Source: Acidipropionibacterium thoenii DSM 20276
GTDB lineage: Bacteria; Actinomycetota; Actinomycetes; Propionibacteriales; Propionibacteriaceae
DNA: 64,000 nucleotides
Direction of reading: 5' to 3'
Assembly: GCF_000423445.1 (NCBI RefSeq)
Contig: NZ_AUHZ01000011.1
Coordinates: forward strand, 1 to 64,000
In this document: in pieces, positions 34,566 to 43,116 of the stretch
Layout: every line of letters starts with the position of its first letter
Position numbering within the stretch: position 1 is the stretch's first letter
The notes under the pieces: generated by a model
What the model saw: the letters and a program-made list of their open reading frames with translations, nothing else
Told to the model about the DNA's origin: nothing
Database searches by the model: none
Program-made: the position numbers and the translations under genes

Positions 34566-35903
34566 GTGACGGCATCAGTCGACGACAACCCCTTTTACCG
34601 CGAACTACCAGACGGCACCATCAAACAGACCAACCCCTTCTCGGGTGTTCAGGTGTGGACGGTGCCCGGGCGCGGCGCCCGGCCGCTGAGCCGGCCGATC
34701 GTCGGTCCACGGCCGCTGGCCAATGCCGACCGGGTCTCGGCCTGCGCCTTCTGCGCCGACCGGGTCCTGGAGACCCCGCCCGAGAAGTGCCGTCTGGTGC
34801 CCGACCCGTTCGGCGATGTCCGCGGCAGCTTCCGGACGCTGCGCCATCTCCCGGCGTCCGAGCTGTCGGCCAGCACCGCGGAGTTCCGCCGGGTGCCGAA
34901 CCTCTTCGAGATCCTCACCTGGCAGTACTGGCATGACAACCATGGCGTCGACCTGTCCGCCGAGGCGCGTGACTGGCAGGAGTCCTATCTGGCCGATCAG
35001 GCCGGTCTGAGCCATGTGCAGCGGGTGCTGGACGCCAAGTTCTCCGCCCAGGGGCTGTCCCTGCGGGCCGCCGCGCTCAACCCCGCCGAACTGCGTCGGG
35101 AGTCCGCCCCCTTCTTCGGCGGCGGTCACGACGTCATCATCGCCCGGAGGCACTACACCGATGACGCCGCCACCACCGCCGGACTGGCAGGTTCTGGTCA
35201 GCTGAGCGTGGCCGAGCACCGGGCCTTCATCGCCCTGACGGTCTCCTCGACCGCCGACCTCTACGCCGCCAACCCGGAGGCCCGGTACGTGGCCGTCTTC
35301 CAGAACTGGCTGGAGCCCGCCGGGGCCTCCTTCGACCACCTCCACAAGCAGCTGGTGGCCATCGACGAGATCGGCGCCAGCAATGAGGCGGCCCTGGAGA
35401 AGGTGAACGGTGATCCCTACCTGTTCAACCGCTGGGGGCCCGATTTCGCCATCGACCACCATCTGATGCTGGCCGCCAATGATCATGCGGTGGCCTTCGT
35501 GGCCTTCGGACACCGGTACCCATCGGTGGCGATCTGGTCGACCGGCCGGATCGACCAGCCCTGGGAGATGGCCGACGAGGAGGTCGACGGCCTGGCCGAC
35601 CTGCTGCACGCCATCCATGTCGCGCTGGGGTCCGATGTGGCCTGCAACGAGGAGTGGCACCATCGCCCGATCGGCGTCGGCACCGCGATGCCCTGGCACG
35701 TGGTGCTCAAGCTGCGGGTCTCGAACCCGGCCGGCTTCGAGGGCGGCACGAAGATCTACGTCAACACGATCTCCCCGGCGTCGCTGTGCGCCCGGCTGCT
35801 GCCCAGGCTCATGGAGGCCCGCAACGCCGGGAGGATCGCCGAGGGGATTCGGCTCGGTGTGGAGTGCGAGGTCGGTCGGGGAGTCATCGCCGCGGCCCGG
35901 TGA
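34566..35903 (+). CDS. DUF4921 protein, GalT-like (HIT superfamily)
   Basis: A 445-residue protein resembling galactose-1-phosphate uridylyltransferases. A possible metal site starts with ACAFCADR. RRVPNLFEILTWQYWHDNHG and VIIARRHY are GalT-like. YVAVFQNWLEPAGASFDHLHKQLVAIDE contains the HxH-type region with His-Leu-His-Lys-Gln in place of the strict HPHxQ of GalT. The C-terminus has EEWHHRPIGVGTAMPWHVVLKLRVSNPAGFEGGTKIYVNT. The substrate is unknown; nucleotidyl transfer is the best guess. The 17 bases at its 3' end, including the stop, recur at 35932-35948. Confidence 0.8.
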   Translation: MTASVDDNPFYRELPDGTIKQTNPFSGVQVWTVPGRGARPLSRPIVGPRPLANADRVSACAFCADRVLETPPEKCRLVPDPFGDVRGSFRTLRHLPASELSASTAEFRRVPNLFEILTWQYWHDNHGVDLSAEARDWQESYLADQAGLSHVQRVLDAKFSAQGLSLRAAALNPAELRRESAPFFGGGHDVIIARRHYTDDAATTAGLAGSGQLSVAEHRAFIALTVSSTADLYAANPEARYVAVFQNWLEPAGASFDHLHKQLVAIDEIGASNEAALEKVNGDPYLFNRWGPDFAIDHHLMLAANDHAVAFVAFGHRYPSVAIWSTGRIDQPWEMADEEVDGLADLLHAIHVALGSDVACNEEWHHRPIGVGTAMPWHVVLKLRVSNPAGFEGGTKIYVNTISPASLCARLLPRLMEARNAGRIAEGIRLGVECEVGRGVIAAAR

Positions 35904-36108
35904 GGAGTGGGCGGTCGGACTGTGAGTCAATGCCGCGGCCCGGTGAGGCCGGCCGGCACGGTCGTGACATGCCGTGCGCCGTGCACACACAGCACCCACT
36001 GCTGGCCTGCGACCCGGGGTCGGTGCTCGGCATCTGTCCCTGGGCACGGTGCTCGGCATCTGTCCTCGGCGCCGATGGCCAGCCTCTGCTACCGGTAGGG
36101 CGCAGTCT

Positions 36109-36176
36109 ACGTTCGTCCTCAGATCCGACGTTCGTCCTGGAATTCCAGGACGAACGCCGGATCTGAGGACGAACGT
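36109..36176. repeat. 68-bp palindrome, family 1 copy 1
   Basis: A near-perfect palindrome centred on GGAATTCC with one mismatch per 34-bp arm. Each arm contains ACGTTCGTCCT twice, so the element holds four copies of that motif, two per strand. It lies between the 3' ends of the convergent DUF4921 and HAD genes. The second copy is at 47056-47123. Confidence 0.9.
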
Positions 36177-36222
36177 GGTTGACCGATACTGATCCGGTCG
36201 TCACGCTGTCGCGGTCAGCTCT

Positions 36223-36327
36223 CGGGCCACCGGAACCAGCGGACCACCTGTCGGAACCGGCAGTCGCGCCGCCGTAGCCGTCTCCCGGGCCACCGGAGCC
36301 AGCGGGCCACCTGTCGGAACCGGCAGT
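36223..36327. repeat. Two 42-bp direct repeats derived from a gene 3' end
   Basis: The units at 36223-36264 and 36286-36327 (63 bp apart) differ at two positions and contain ACCGGAACCAGCGG or ACCGGAGCCAGCGG. The same core, ACCGGAACCAGCGG, is the 3' end of the HAD coding sequence directly to the right (stop at 36339). The gene end therefore appears three times in a row. Confidence 0.8.
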
Positions 36328-36338
36328 TGGGCTGTGGG

Positions 36339-37124
36339 CTACCGGAACCAGCGGTCCAGCTCGGCTGCCGTGCCACCCTCCTCGAAGGTGCCGGTGACTC
36401 CGTTGGCGATCTGCTGGACCTGTTCCGGGGCATCACCCATCGCCACCCCACGGCCGGCCCAGGCGAGCATCTCGATGTCGTTGCGCCCGTCACCGATGGC
36501 CAGCACCTGGGAGGGATCGATCTGGCGCACCTGGCACAGTGCCTGCAGGGCCGAAGCCTTGTTGACCCCTCGCGGGGTGATGTCCAGCCAGGCCGACCAG
36601 CCGATCACATAGGAGACGCCGTGCAGTCCCAGATGACGGGCCATCTCGACAAAGTCGGAGGCGGGCGCGTCGGGGTCGCGGATGATGACACGGGCGGCGG
36701 GCCGGGAGGTCAGTTCCTCGACGGACTCGAGGATGAACCGTCCCTGCAGTTCTCCGTCAGGGAACAGCCGGTTGAGCCGGTATCCGACCCCGATCTCCTC
36801 GACGGCGATGATCGCCGAGGGGTGGATCTCCAGCACCTTGCGGATGACCGGGCCGGGATCGAAGCGCACCTCCTCGAGGATCTGCAGGGGTGAGGTCCAC
36901 AGCGTGGCCGCGCCATTGGAGACCACCAGGTCTCCGGCCGGCAGGTGGAGAGCGTCATGGACAGGCAGGGCTCCGAAGAGTCCACGGCCAGTGGCCAGCA
37001 CGACCGGGACGCCGGCGTCGACGACTCTGCGGATCGAGTATTCGACAGGGGAAGGAAGTAGCCCTTGACGGTCGACGAGGGTTCCGTCGATGTCGAGGGC
37101 TACCAGTTGTGGGGTGAAACTCAT
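36339..37124 (-). CDS. Cof-type HAD-IIB hydrolase
   Basis: A 261-residue phosphatase of the HAD superfamily, Cof subfamily, probably acting on sugar phosphates or nucleotides. Motif I is VALDIDGTLVDRQG with the nucleophile Asp; motif II is VLATGRG; the cap domain occupies about residues 85-185; motif III/IV is KASALQALCQVRQIDPSQVLAIGDGRNDIEML followed by GVAMGDAPEQVQQIANGVTGTFEEGG. The ATG has GGTGGAGGC upstream. The gene end DRWFR is duplicated in the DNA beyond the stop. Confidence 0.9.
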   Translation of the reverse strand: MSFTPQLVALDIDGTLVDRQGLLPSPVEYSIRRVVDAGVPVVLATGRGLFGALPVHDALHLPAGDLVVSNGAATLWTSPLQILEEVRFDPGPVIRKVLEIHPSAIIAVEEIGVGYRLNRLFPDGELQGRFILESVEELTSRPAARVIIRDPDAPASDFVEMARHLGLHGVSYVIGWSAWLDITPRGVNKASALQALCQVRQIDPSQVLAIGDGRNDIEMLAWAGRGVAMGDAPEQVQQIANGVTGTFEEGGTAAELDRWFR

Positions 37125-37192
37125 GCCTCCACCCTGCCATCGCAGCGTGAACTGCCGGTGACAGGCTGGGCCGGGCAGCTCGTGTCCCGTGC

Positions 37193-37298
37193 TGATCCAG
37201 TTACTCCTCGTGCCTCATGTCTCGTGTCTCGCGTTGATCCAGTTACTCCTCGTTGATCCTCATGCAACGGGATCAACGAGGAGTAACTGGATCAACGC
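37193..37298. repeat. 29-bp perfect inverted repeat plus a partial direct copy
   Basis: Arms 37231-37259 and 37270-37298 are perfect reverse complements (left arm GCGTTGATCCAG, then TTACTCCTCGTTGATCC) around a 10-nt loop. A further 18-bp direct copy, TGATCCAGTTACTCCTCG, lies at 37193-37210. It is located between the start of the HAD gene and the end of the WhiB gene, both on the minus strand, so it may end the WhiB transcript. Confidence 0.85.
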
Positions 37299-37379
37299 GG
37301 TGGTGGGGGCGGCCAGGGTGTGGTCAGCGGTGGCGAGGGTTGGCCAGGGCAGCGGGAGTCGGAACGATCGGGGCCGCAC

Positions 37380-37946
37380 TCAGGCAGCCTCGACCTCCTC
37401 GGCGGTGCGCCGTATCCCGGTCACCGACACGAAGGCGGCGATGATCTCGGCCCGGCCGGGCCGGGAAGGAGCCAGCGTGGTCGGCTCGGCCGCCTCGGCG
37501 CGGGCCCTGCGCAGGTGCCGCTTGACCGTCGACAGCGAGCACCCCAGGCTCTGGGCGATGAAGTCCAGCGGCTCGTCGGGATGGGCACGGCGCAACCGCA
37601 CGACGTCATGGGTGGCGATCTGGCGACCCGAGGACAGAATGCCGATCATGGCGTCCATGTCGTCGGGCGACACCCGGACGCCGAGCAGGTTGCGGATCCG
37701 GGTGCGCTGGCGGGTCGTGGTGGCAGCGGCGAAACCGGCCACGTCATGCCCGCTGACCGCGACCTCCAGGCAGTCGCCGAAGAACGGGCAGCTCGCGCAG
37801 ACCTCGGTCGCCCGGGCCGTCAGGGAGACATGCAGGCGGCGCTGCTCTGCATTACCGGGGCTGGCGTCCTCCTCCAGGTAAGGATGCTGGAACAGCTCTG
37901 TCAGCAAGGCGCAGGCGGGAACTCGGTTGGCAGTCGTGATGGTCAC
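37380..37946 (-). CDS. WhiB-like iron-sulfur regulator with an added helix-turn-helix region
   Basis: A 188-residue protein from GTG 37946, preceded by AGGAGAAAGGAT. Four cysteines are spaced as in WhiB proteins: Cys12 (PACALL), then Cys50, Cys53 and Cys59 (EVCASCPFFGDC), which would bind a 4Fe-4S cluster. The usual G-V/I-W-G-G turn is degenerate (GHDVAGFAAATTTRQRTR). Unlike typical WhiB proteins of 80-130 residues it continues with a sigma-region-4-like helix-turn-helix (LDFIAQSLGCSLSTVKRHLRRARAEA at about 125-152). It is probably a redox- or NO-responsive transcription factor. Confidence 0.78.
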   Translation of the reverse strand: MTITTANRVPACALLTELFQHPYLEEDASPGNAEQRRLHVSLTARATEVCASCPFFGDCLEVAVSGHDVAGFAAATTTRQRTRIRNLLGVRVSPDDMDAMIGILSSGRQIATHDVVRLRRAHPDEPLDFIAQSLGCSLSTVKRHLRRARAEAAEPTTLAPSRPGRAEIIAAFVSVTGIRRTAEEVEAA

Positions 37947-38275
37947 GGGAGATCCTTTCTCCTGAGAGCGGTACGGCAACGGATCGGTGCGGAGAGAACC
38001 CTTGTTGTGAGATTCGTCACGTGCTGCTACTCAGCCTGCCATGAACTCCAAATCCCCTATAGACCAGACTGTAGGGACCGCTACCCGACTTGCCTGAGTA
38101 GTAGACGAAAGGCCACTGAGTACGAATACTCAGTGGCCTTTCGATGTGATTGGTCCGACAATTGTCCGTCGAATGGTGCGACCGATTCCTCCGGTTATCG
38201 AGGAGGGAGGCCATTTCCGGCTACCTCGGGCCCACCGGGCCGGGGCGACCAGCTGGCCACCGATAACTCAGCCGA
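37947..38275. other. Intergenic interval upstream of the WhiB gene and downstream of argG
   Basis: The 329 bp hold no gene. This interval contains the WhiB promoter region, the terminator hairpin at 38106-38143, and four copies of the heptamer TACTCAG in either orientation (38028-38034, 38094-38100, 38116-38122, 38127-38133), two of them inside the hairpin. It is more AT-rich than its surroundings. Confidence 0.6.
38106..38143 (-). terminator. Terminator hairpin downstream of argG
   Basis: Arms 38106-38122 and 38127-38143 form a perfect 17-bp stem (CGAAAGGCCACTGAGTA) with a 4-nt loop. Both strands end in a short T-rich run (CCTTTCG), so it may work in either direction. Confidence 0.75.
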
Positions 38276-39814
<1,539 letters not shown>

Positions 39815-39875
39815 TCACGGCGTCCCGGGCCCACCAGCACGGCGTCTCGGCCCCACCAGCACGGTCCCGGCGCTG

Positions 39876-40382
39876 TCAGCGCGGAGACTGCGAGTAGCCG
39901 CGATCGGCGTCCAGGCGGTGGGCGATGTCGGCGGCCATCCTGTCCATCTCCGCGGGATCGCCGACCCCGGGCCGGACGATATGAGTGCGTCGCACCTGGC
40001 CGTGGTAGAGGGTCAGCCGTGACCGGGACTCGGTGAGAGCCGCCCGGGTGACGTCGGCCCATGTGCCCGAACGATCCTGGCCGGCGCCATGGATGTGGTA
40101 GCCCTTGGCGTCCAGATCGACATACAGGCGCATCCGGAACATCGACCAGGTCGCGGTCAGAGCCAGCGCGATACCCAGCGCCAGCACCACCGCGAAGAGC
40201 GCGATCCAGCCATTGGACCAGTCTCGGGCGGCGTCCACCACGATGAGCACCGCACCGGCGATCGACATCACCGCCGCCACCGCGTATCCGGTGAACGGGG
40301 GCCGCGGTTTGAGGACATGCCTGGTCGTTCCGGCAGGAAGACCCTGTGGGGTGGTCGCTGGCGTCGCCGCCGCATCTGGCAT
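39876..40382 (-). CDS. Membrane protein with bacterial PH-like domain
   Basis: A 168-residue protein from ATG 40382 with AGGAGG 6 nt upstream. A short, polar Ala/Thr/Pro N-terminus precedes two transmembrane helices (GYAVAAVMSIAGAVLIVVDAA and GWIALFAVVLALGIALALTATW). The soluble C-terminal part MRLYVDLDAKGYHIHGAGQDRSGTWADVTRAALTESRSRLTLYHG has the strand pattern of bacterial PH-like domains. The function is unknown. It is followed on the minus strand by about 180 bp without a gene up to argG. Confidence 0.7.
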   Translation of the reverse strand: MPDAAATPATTPQGLPAGTTRHVLKPRPPFTGYAVAAVMSIAGAVLIVVDAARDWSNGWIALFAVVLALGIALALTATWSMFRMRLYVDLDAKGYHIHGAGQDRSGTWADVTRAALTESRSRLTLYHGQVRRTHIVRPGVGDPAEMDRMAADIAHRLDADRGYSQSPR

Positions 40383-40442
40383 GACCGGCCTCCTGATCTG
40401 CGACTCGACAGGTCGTGAGTGACCGGAATGGTCCGGTCCACG

Positions 40443-40525
40443 CGGCGAGAGTGGGATTCGAACCCACGGAGGTTTCCCTCGGCCGCTTTCAAGGCGGCTG
40501 CACTCGTCCACTATGCGATCTCGCC
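40443..40525 (-). tRNA. tRNA-Ser (anticodon UGA)
   Basis: The acceptor stem GGCGAGA pairs with TCTCGCC; the anticodon stem GCCGC/GCGGC encloses the loop CTTGAAA with anticodon TGA. A long variable arm (CGAGGGAAACCTC) and the TTCGAATC T-loop mark a serine tRNA. The 3' CCA is not encoded. TAGGAT on the minus strand (40557-40552) is a possible -10 box 26 nt upstream. Confidence 0.93.
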
Positions 40526-40686
40526 AACCCGGTCGCCCGGGGTGCGACCTCATCCTAGCCATTCTCCCGGGATATCCGGCCCGTTGCCGCTCGGTCGAGG
40601 CGCCCTGCTGTGATGTGTGCCGAGGGGCCGCCGGTCATCCCACCAACCTCTCCCCGGCAGCTCCACCGCCATGGCAGGGTGGAGAC

Positions 40687-41688
40687 ATGCATGCGATCAC
40701 AGTCCGTCCCACCGACCAGGCCGATGCGAAGGGACGCCACCGTCCCGGACCCGAGAAGCTGGAATGGTCCGAGGTCCCGACGCCGGCACCGGGCTCCGGG
40801 GAGGTCCTGGTCAAGGTGTCGGCCTGCGGGATGAACCGGGCCGATCTGCTGCAGCGCCAGGGGCTCTACCCGCCGCCTCCGGGGGTCTCCCAGATCATGG
40901 GCTTCGAGGTGGTCGGCACGATCGCGGAACTGGGCGACGACGTCTCCGGCTGGAAGGTGGGTGACCAGGTCGTCGGGCTGTTGGCCGGCGGAGGCTATGC
41001 CGAGTACGCCGTGGTGCCGGCCGGCCAGCTGCTCCACATGCCGGACGGCGTCGGCCCGGTGGTCGCTGCCACCCTGGTCGAGGTGGCCGCCACCGTGATC
41101 TCGAATATGGATCATGTCGGGCTGAAGGCCGGCGAGACCTTCCTGGTGCACGGCGGGGCCGGCGGCGTCGGCCAGTTCGCGATCCAGTACGCCAAGGCGC
41201 TGGGTTGCACCGTCCTCACCACCTGTGGGACGCCGCAGAAGCAGGAGTTCTGCCGCCGACTGGGCGCCGACGTCGCGCTGGACTACCACCAGGACTGGGT
41301 CGCGGGGGTCAAGGGCGCCACTGGAGGACACGGCGCCGACGTCATCCTTGACGTGATGGGGGCCAAGTATCTCGGCCTCAACGTCGATGCGCTGGCCACC
41401 GGCGGACGGCTGGTCATCATCGGGATGCAGGGAGGCACCAAGGGGGAGCTCAACATCGGAAAGCTGCTCTCCAAGAGGGCTCTGGTGACTGCCACCAGCC
41501 TGCGGTTCCGGCCGCTGGCCGAGAAGGCGCAGATCTGTCGGCGGGTCGAGGAGCTGGCCTGGCCGATGTATGCCGATGGTCGGATCTCCCCGGCGCCGGT
41601 GGAGATCTTCCCGATCACCGAGGCGGCTGCCGCGCACACCCGACTGGAGTCCGGGGAGGTGCTGGGCAAGATCGCGCTGACGCTGTGA
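40687..41688 (+). CDS. NAD(P)H-quinone oxidoreductase, PIG3/Qor-like
   Basis: A 333-residue zinc-independent medium-chain reductase. The GroES-like part has GEVLVKVSACGMNRADLLQRQGLYPPPPG; the Rossmann part has FLVHGGAGGVGQFAIQYAKALG and LGADVALDYHQDW. LLSKRALVTATSLRFRPLAEKAQI and a closing ESGEVLGKIALTL match the PIG3 group. Start at ATG 40687 with GGTGGAGAC in front. It probably reduces quinones with NADPH. The 3' end, GATCGCGCTGA, recurs in the tandem repeat just beyond the stop. Confidence 0.9.
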   Translation: MHAITVRPTDQADAKGRHRPGPEKLEWSEVPTPAPGSGEVLVKVSACGMNRADLLQRQGLYPPPPGVSQIMGFEVVGTIAELGDDVSGWKVGDQVVGLLAGGGYAEYAVVPAGQLLHMPDGVGPVVAATLVEVAATVISNMDHVGLKAGETFLVHGGAGGVGQFAIQYAKALGCTVLTTCGTPQKQEFCRRLGADVALDYHQDWVAGVKGATGGHGADVILDVMGAKYLGLNVDALATGGRLVIIGMQGGTKGELNIGKLLSKRALVTATSLRFRPLAEKAQICRRVEELAWPMYADGRISPAPVEIFPITEAAAAHTRLESGEVLGKIALTL

Positions 41689-41742
41689 CCCGATCGCGCT
41701 GAGGCCGCGACCCGATCGCGCTGAGGCCGCGACCCGATCGCG
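41687..41742. repeat. Tandem 22-bp repeat (2.5 copies) after the quinone oxidoreductase gene
   Basis: The unit GACCCGATCGCGCTGAGGCCGC occurs at 41687-41708 and 41709-41730 with a partial third copy to 41742. It begins inside the stop codon, and its core GATCGCGCTGA also forms the last codons of the gene, so the array seems to have arisen from the gene 3' end. Confidence 0.9.
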
Positions 41743-41859
41743 TGGGGCACCGACTGCGAACCGGGTGGGCTGCGTCATCTGGGTGACTCGGCGGCGGGAC
41801 GGAACTGTTAGCGTTGAGCCGGGGCTGATCGTGGCCCCGACGTCGACACAGGAGTCAGC

Positions 41860-43107
41860 GTGACATCCGCAAGCTCAGCCCGCAGTACAGGTGAGGCAGC
41901 CGGCCCGGCCGGCCCCCGGGTCGTTGCGGCCTGGAACCCTCAGCAGGGCTCCGACAGGGCCCGCCGGCTGTTCGCCGGGCGATTCGACAGCACGCCGGAC
42001 GGCGTCTGGGCCGCCCCCGGACGGGTCAACATCATCGGTGAGCACACCGACTACAACGGCGGGCTGTGCCTGCCGATCGCCATCCCGCACCGGACCTACG
42101 TCGCGCTGCGGGCCCGCCAGGACGACCAGATCCGATTGGTCTCGGCCTTCGGCGGGGAGGTCCTCGACTGGTCGGGCAGCGTTTCCGGCCTGCAACCGGG
42201 CCAGACGCCCACCTGGGTCGGCTATGTCGCCGGGGTGGCCTGGGCGCTGGCACGGCAAGGTCTGCCGGTCGACGGATTCAACGCCGCCCTGGTCTCCTGC
42301 GTCCCGACCGCAGCCGGGCTGTCCTCCTCGGCGGCCGTGGAGTGCGCCGTCGGGCTGGCCCTCGACGAGGTCAACGGGCTGGGAATGGGGGACTCCGACG
42401 CCGGCCGTCACCATCTGGTGAAGATCGCGGTGAGCACCGAGAACGACTTCGTGGGGGCCCGTACCGGGGATCTGGACCAGTCCGCCTCGCTGCGCACCCA
42501 GCGCGGTCACGCCCTGCTGCTGGACTGCCTGGACGGCTCGACCCGACAGGTGCCCTTCGATCTGGCGGCCGAGGACCTCGAGCTGCTGGTCATCGACACC
42601 CGCGCCACGCACAGCCACGCCACCGGCGGATACGGCCAGCGGCGGGCAACCTGCGAGGCGGCGGCGGTGATGCTGGGAGTCGACACGTTGCGCGAGGTCG
42701 ACGACCTGGACGAGGCGCTGGACCGACTGGCCAACGACGAGATGAGACGCCGGGTGCGCCACGTCGTCACCGAGATCGCCCGGGTCGAGGGGTTCGTCGC
42801 CCTGGTGGAGGCCGGTCGGCTGCGCGAGGTCGGCCCGACGATGAACGCCTCCCACGACTCACTGCGCGACGACTACGAGGTGAGCTGCCCGGAGTTGGAC
42901 GTCGCGGTGGACGCCGCCCGTCGGGCCGGGGCGATCGGTGCCCGGATGACCGGTGGCGGCTTCGGTGGGTGCGCCATCGCACTGGTGGACGCCAGCAGGC
43001 GCCAGGAGGTTGCCGAGGCGGTCGTCGAGGCCTTCTCCCGGCACGGTTTCGGGGCTCCGCAGCTGTACGTCGTCACTCCATCGGATCCTGCCGGACGGGT
43101 GGACTGA
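41860..43107 (+). CDS. galK: Galactokinase
   Basis: A 415-residue GHMP kinase that phosphorylates galactose at C1. It shows the galactokinase signature GRVNIIGEHTDYNGGLCLPIAI, the ATP-binding Gly/Ser loop PTAAGLSSSAAVECAVG, and motif 3 GARMTGGGFGGCAIAL; the catalytic Asp lies in ARTGDLDQSASL. GTG start with AGGAGT upstream. The galT and galE genes are not adjacent, though a GalT-like DUF4921 gene lies about 6 kb away. It is tail to tail with the LCP gene with a 9-bp gap. Confidence 0.95.
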   Translation: MTSASSARSTGEAAGPAGPRVVAAWNPQQGSDRARRLFAGRFDSTPDGVWAAPGRVNIIGEHTDYNGGLCLPIAIPHRTYVALRARQDDQIRLVSAFGGEVLDWSGSVSGLQPGQTPTWVGYVAGVAWALARQGLPVDGFNAALVSCVPTAAGLSSSAAVECAVGLALDEVNGLGMGDSDAGRHHLVKIAVSTENDFVGARTGDLDQSASLRTQRGHALLLDCLDGSTRQVPFDLAAEDLELLVIDTRATHSHATGGYGQRRATCEAAAVMLGVDTLREVDDLDEALDRLANDEMRRRVRHVVTEIARVEGFVALVEAGRLREVGPTMNASHDSLRDDYEVSCPELDVAVDAARRAGAIGARMTGGGFGGCAIALVDASRRQEVAEAVVEAFSRHGFGAPQLYVVTPSDPAGRVD

Positions 43108-43116
43108 GGGCCCCTG

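Larger units (their letters stand above)
35904..36338. other. Gene-free interval with repeats between two convergent genes
   Basis: These 435 bp contain no convincing gene. They hold, in order: a copy of the DUF4921 3' end (GCCGCGGCCCGGTGAGG at 35889-35905 and again 35932-35948), a 19-bp direct repeat CGGTGCTCGGCATCTGTCC (36021-36039 and 36047-36065), the 68-bp palindrome at 36109-36176, and two 42-bp direct repeats (36223-36264 and 36286-36327) related to the 3' end of the HAD gene. The interval looks like a site of repeated small duplications. Confidence 0.8.

Noticed and set aside
41687-41742. Tandem 22-bp units as a CRISPR or iteron array
   Set aside because: No spacers, only 2.5 copies, no replication gene nearby; the units derive from the preceding gene end.
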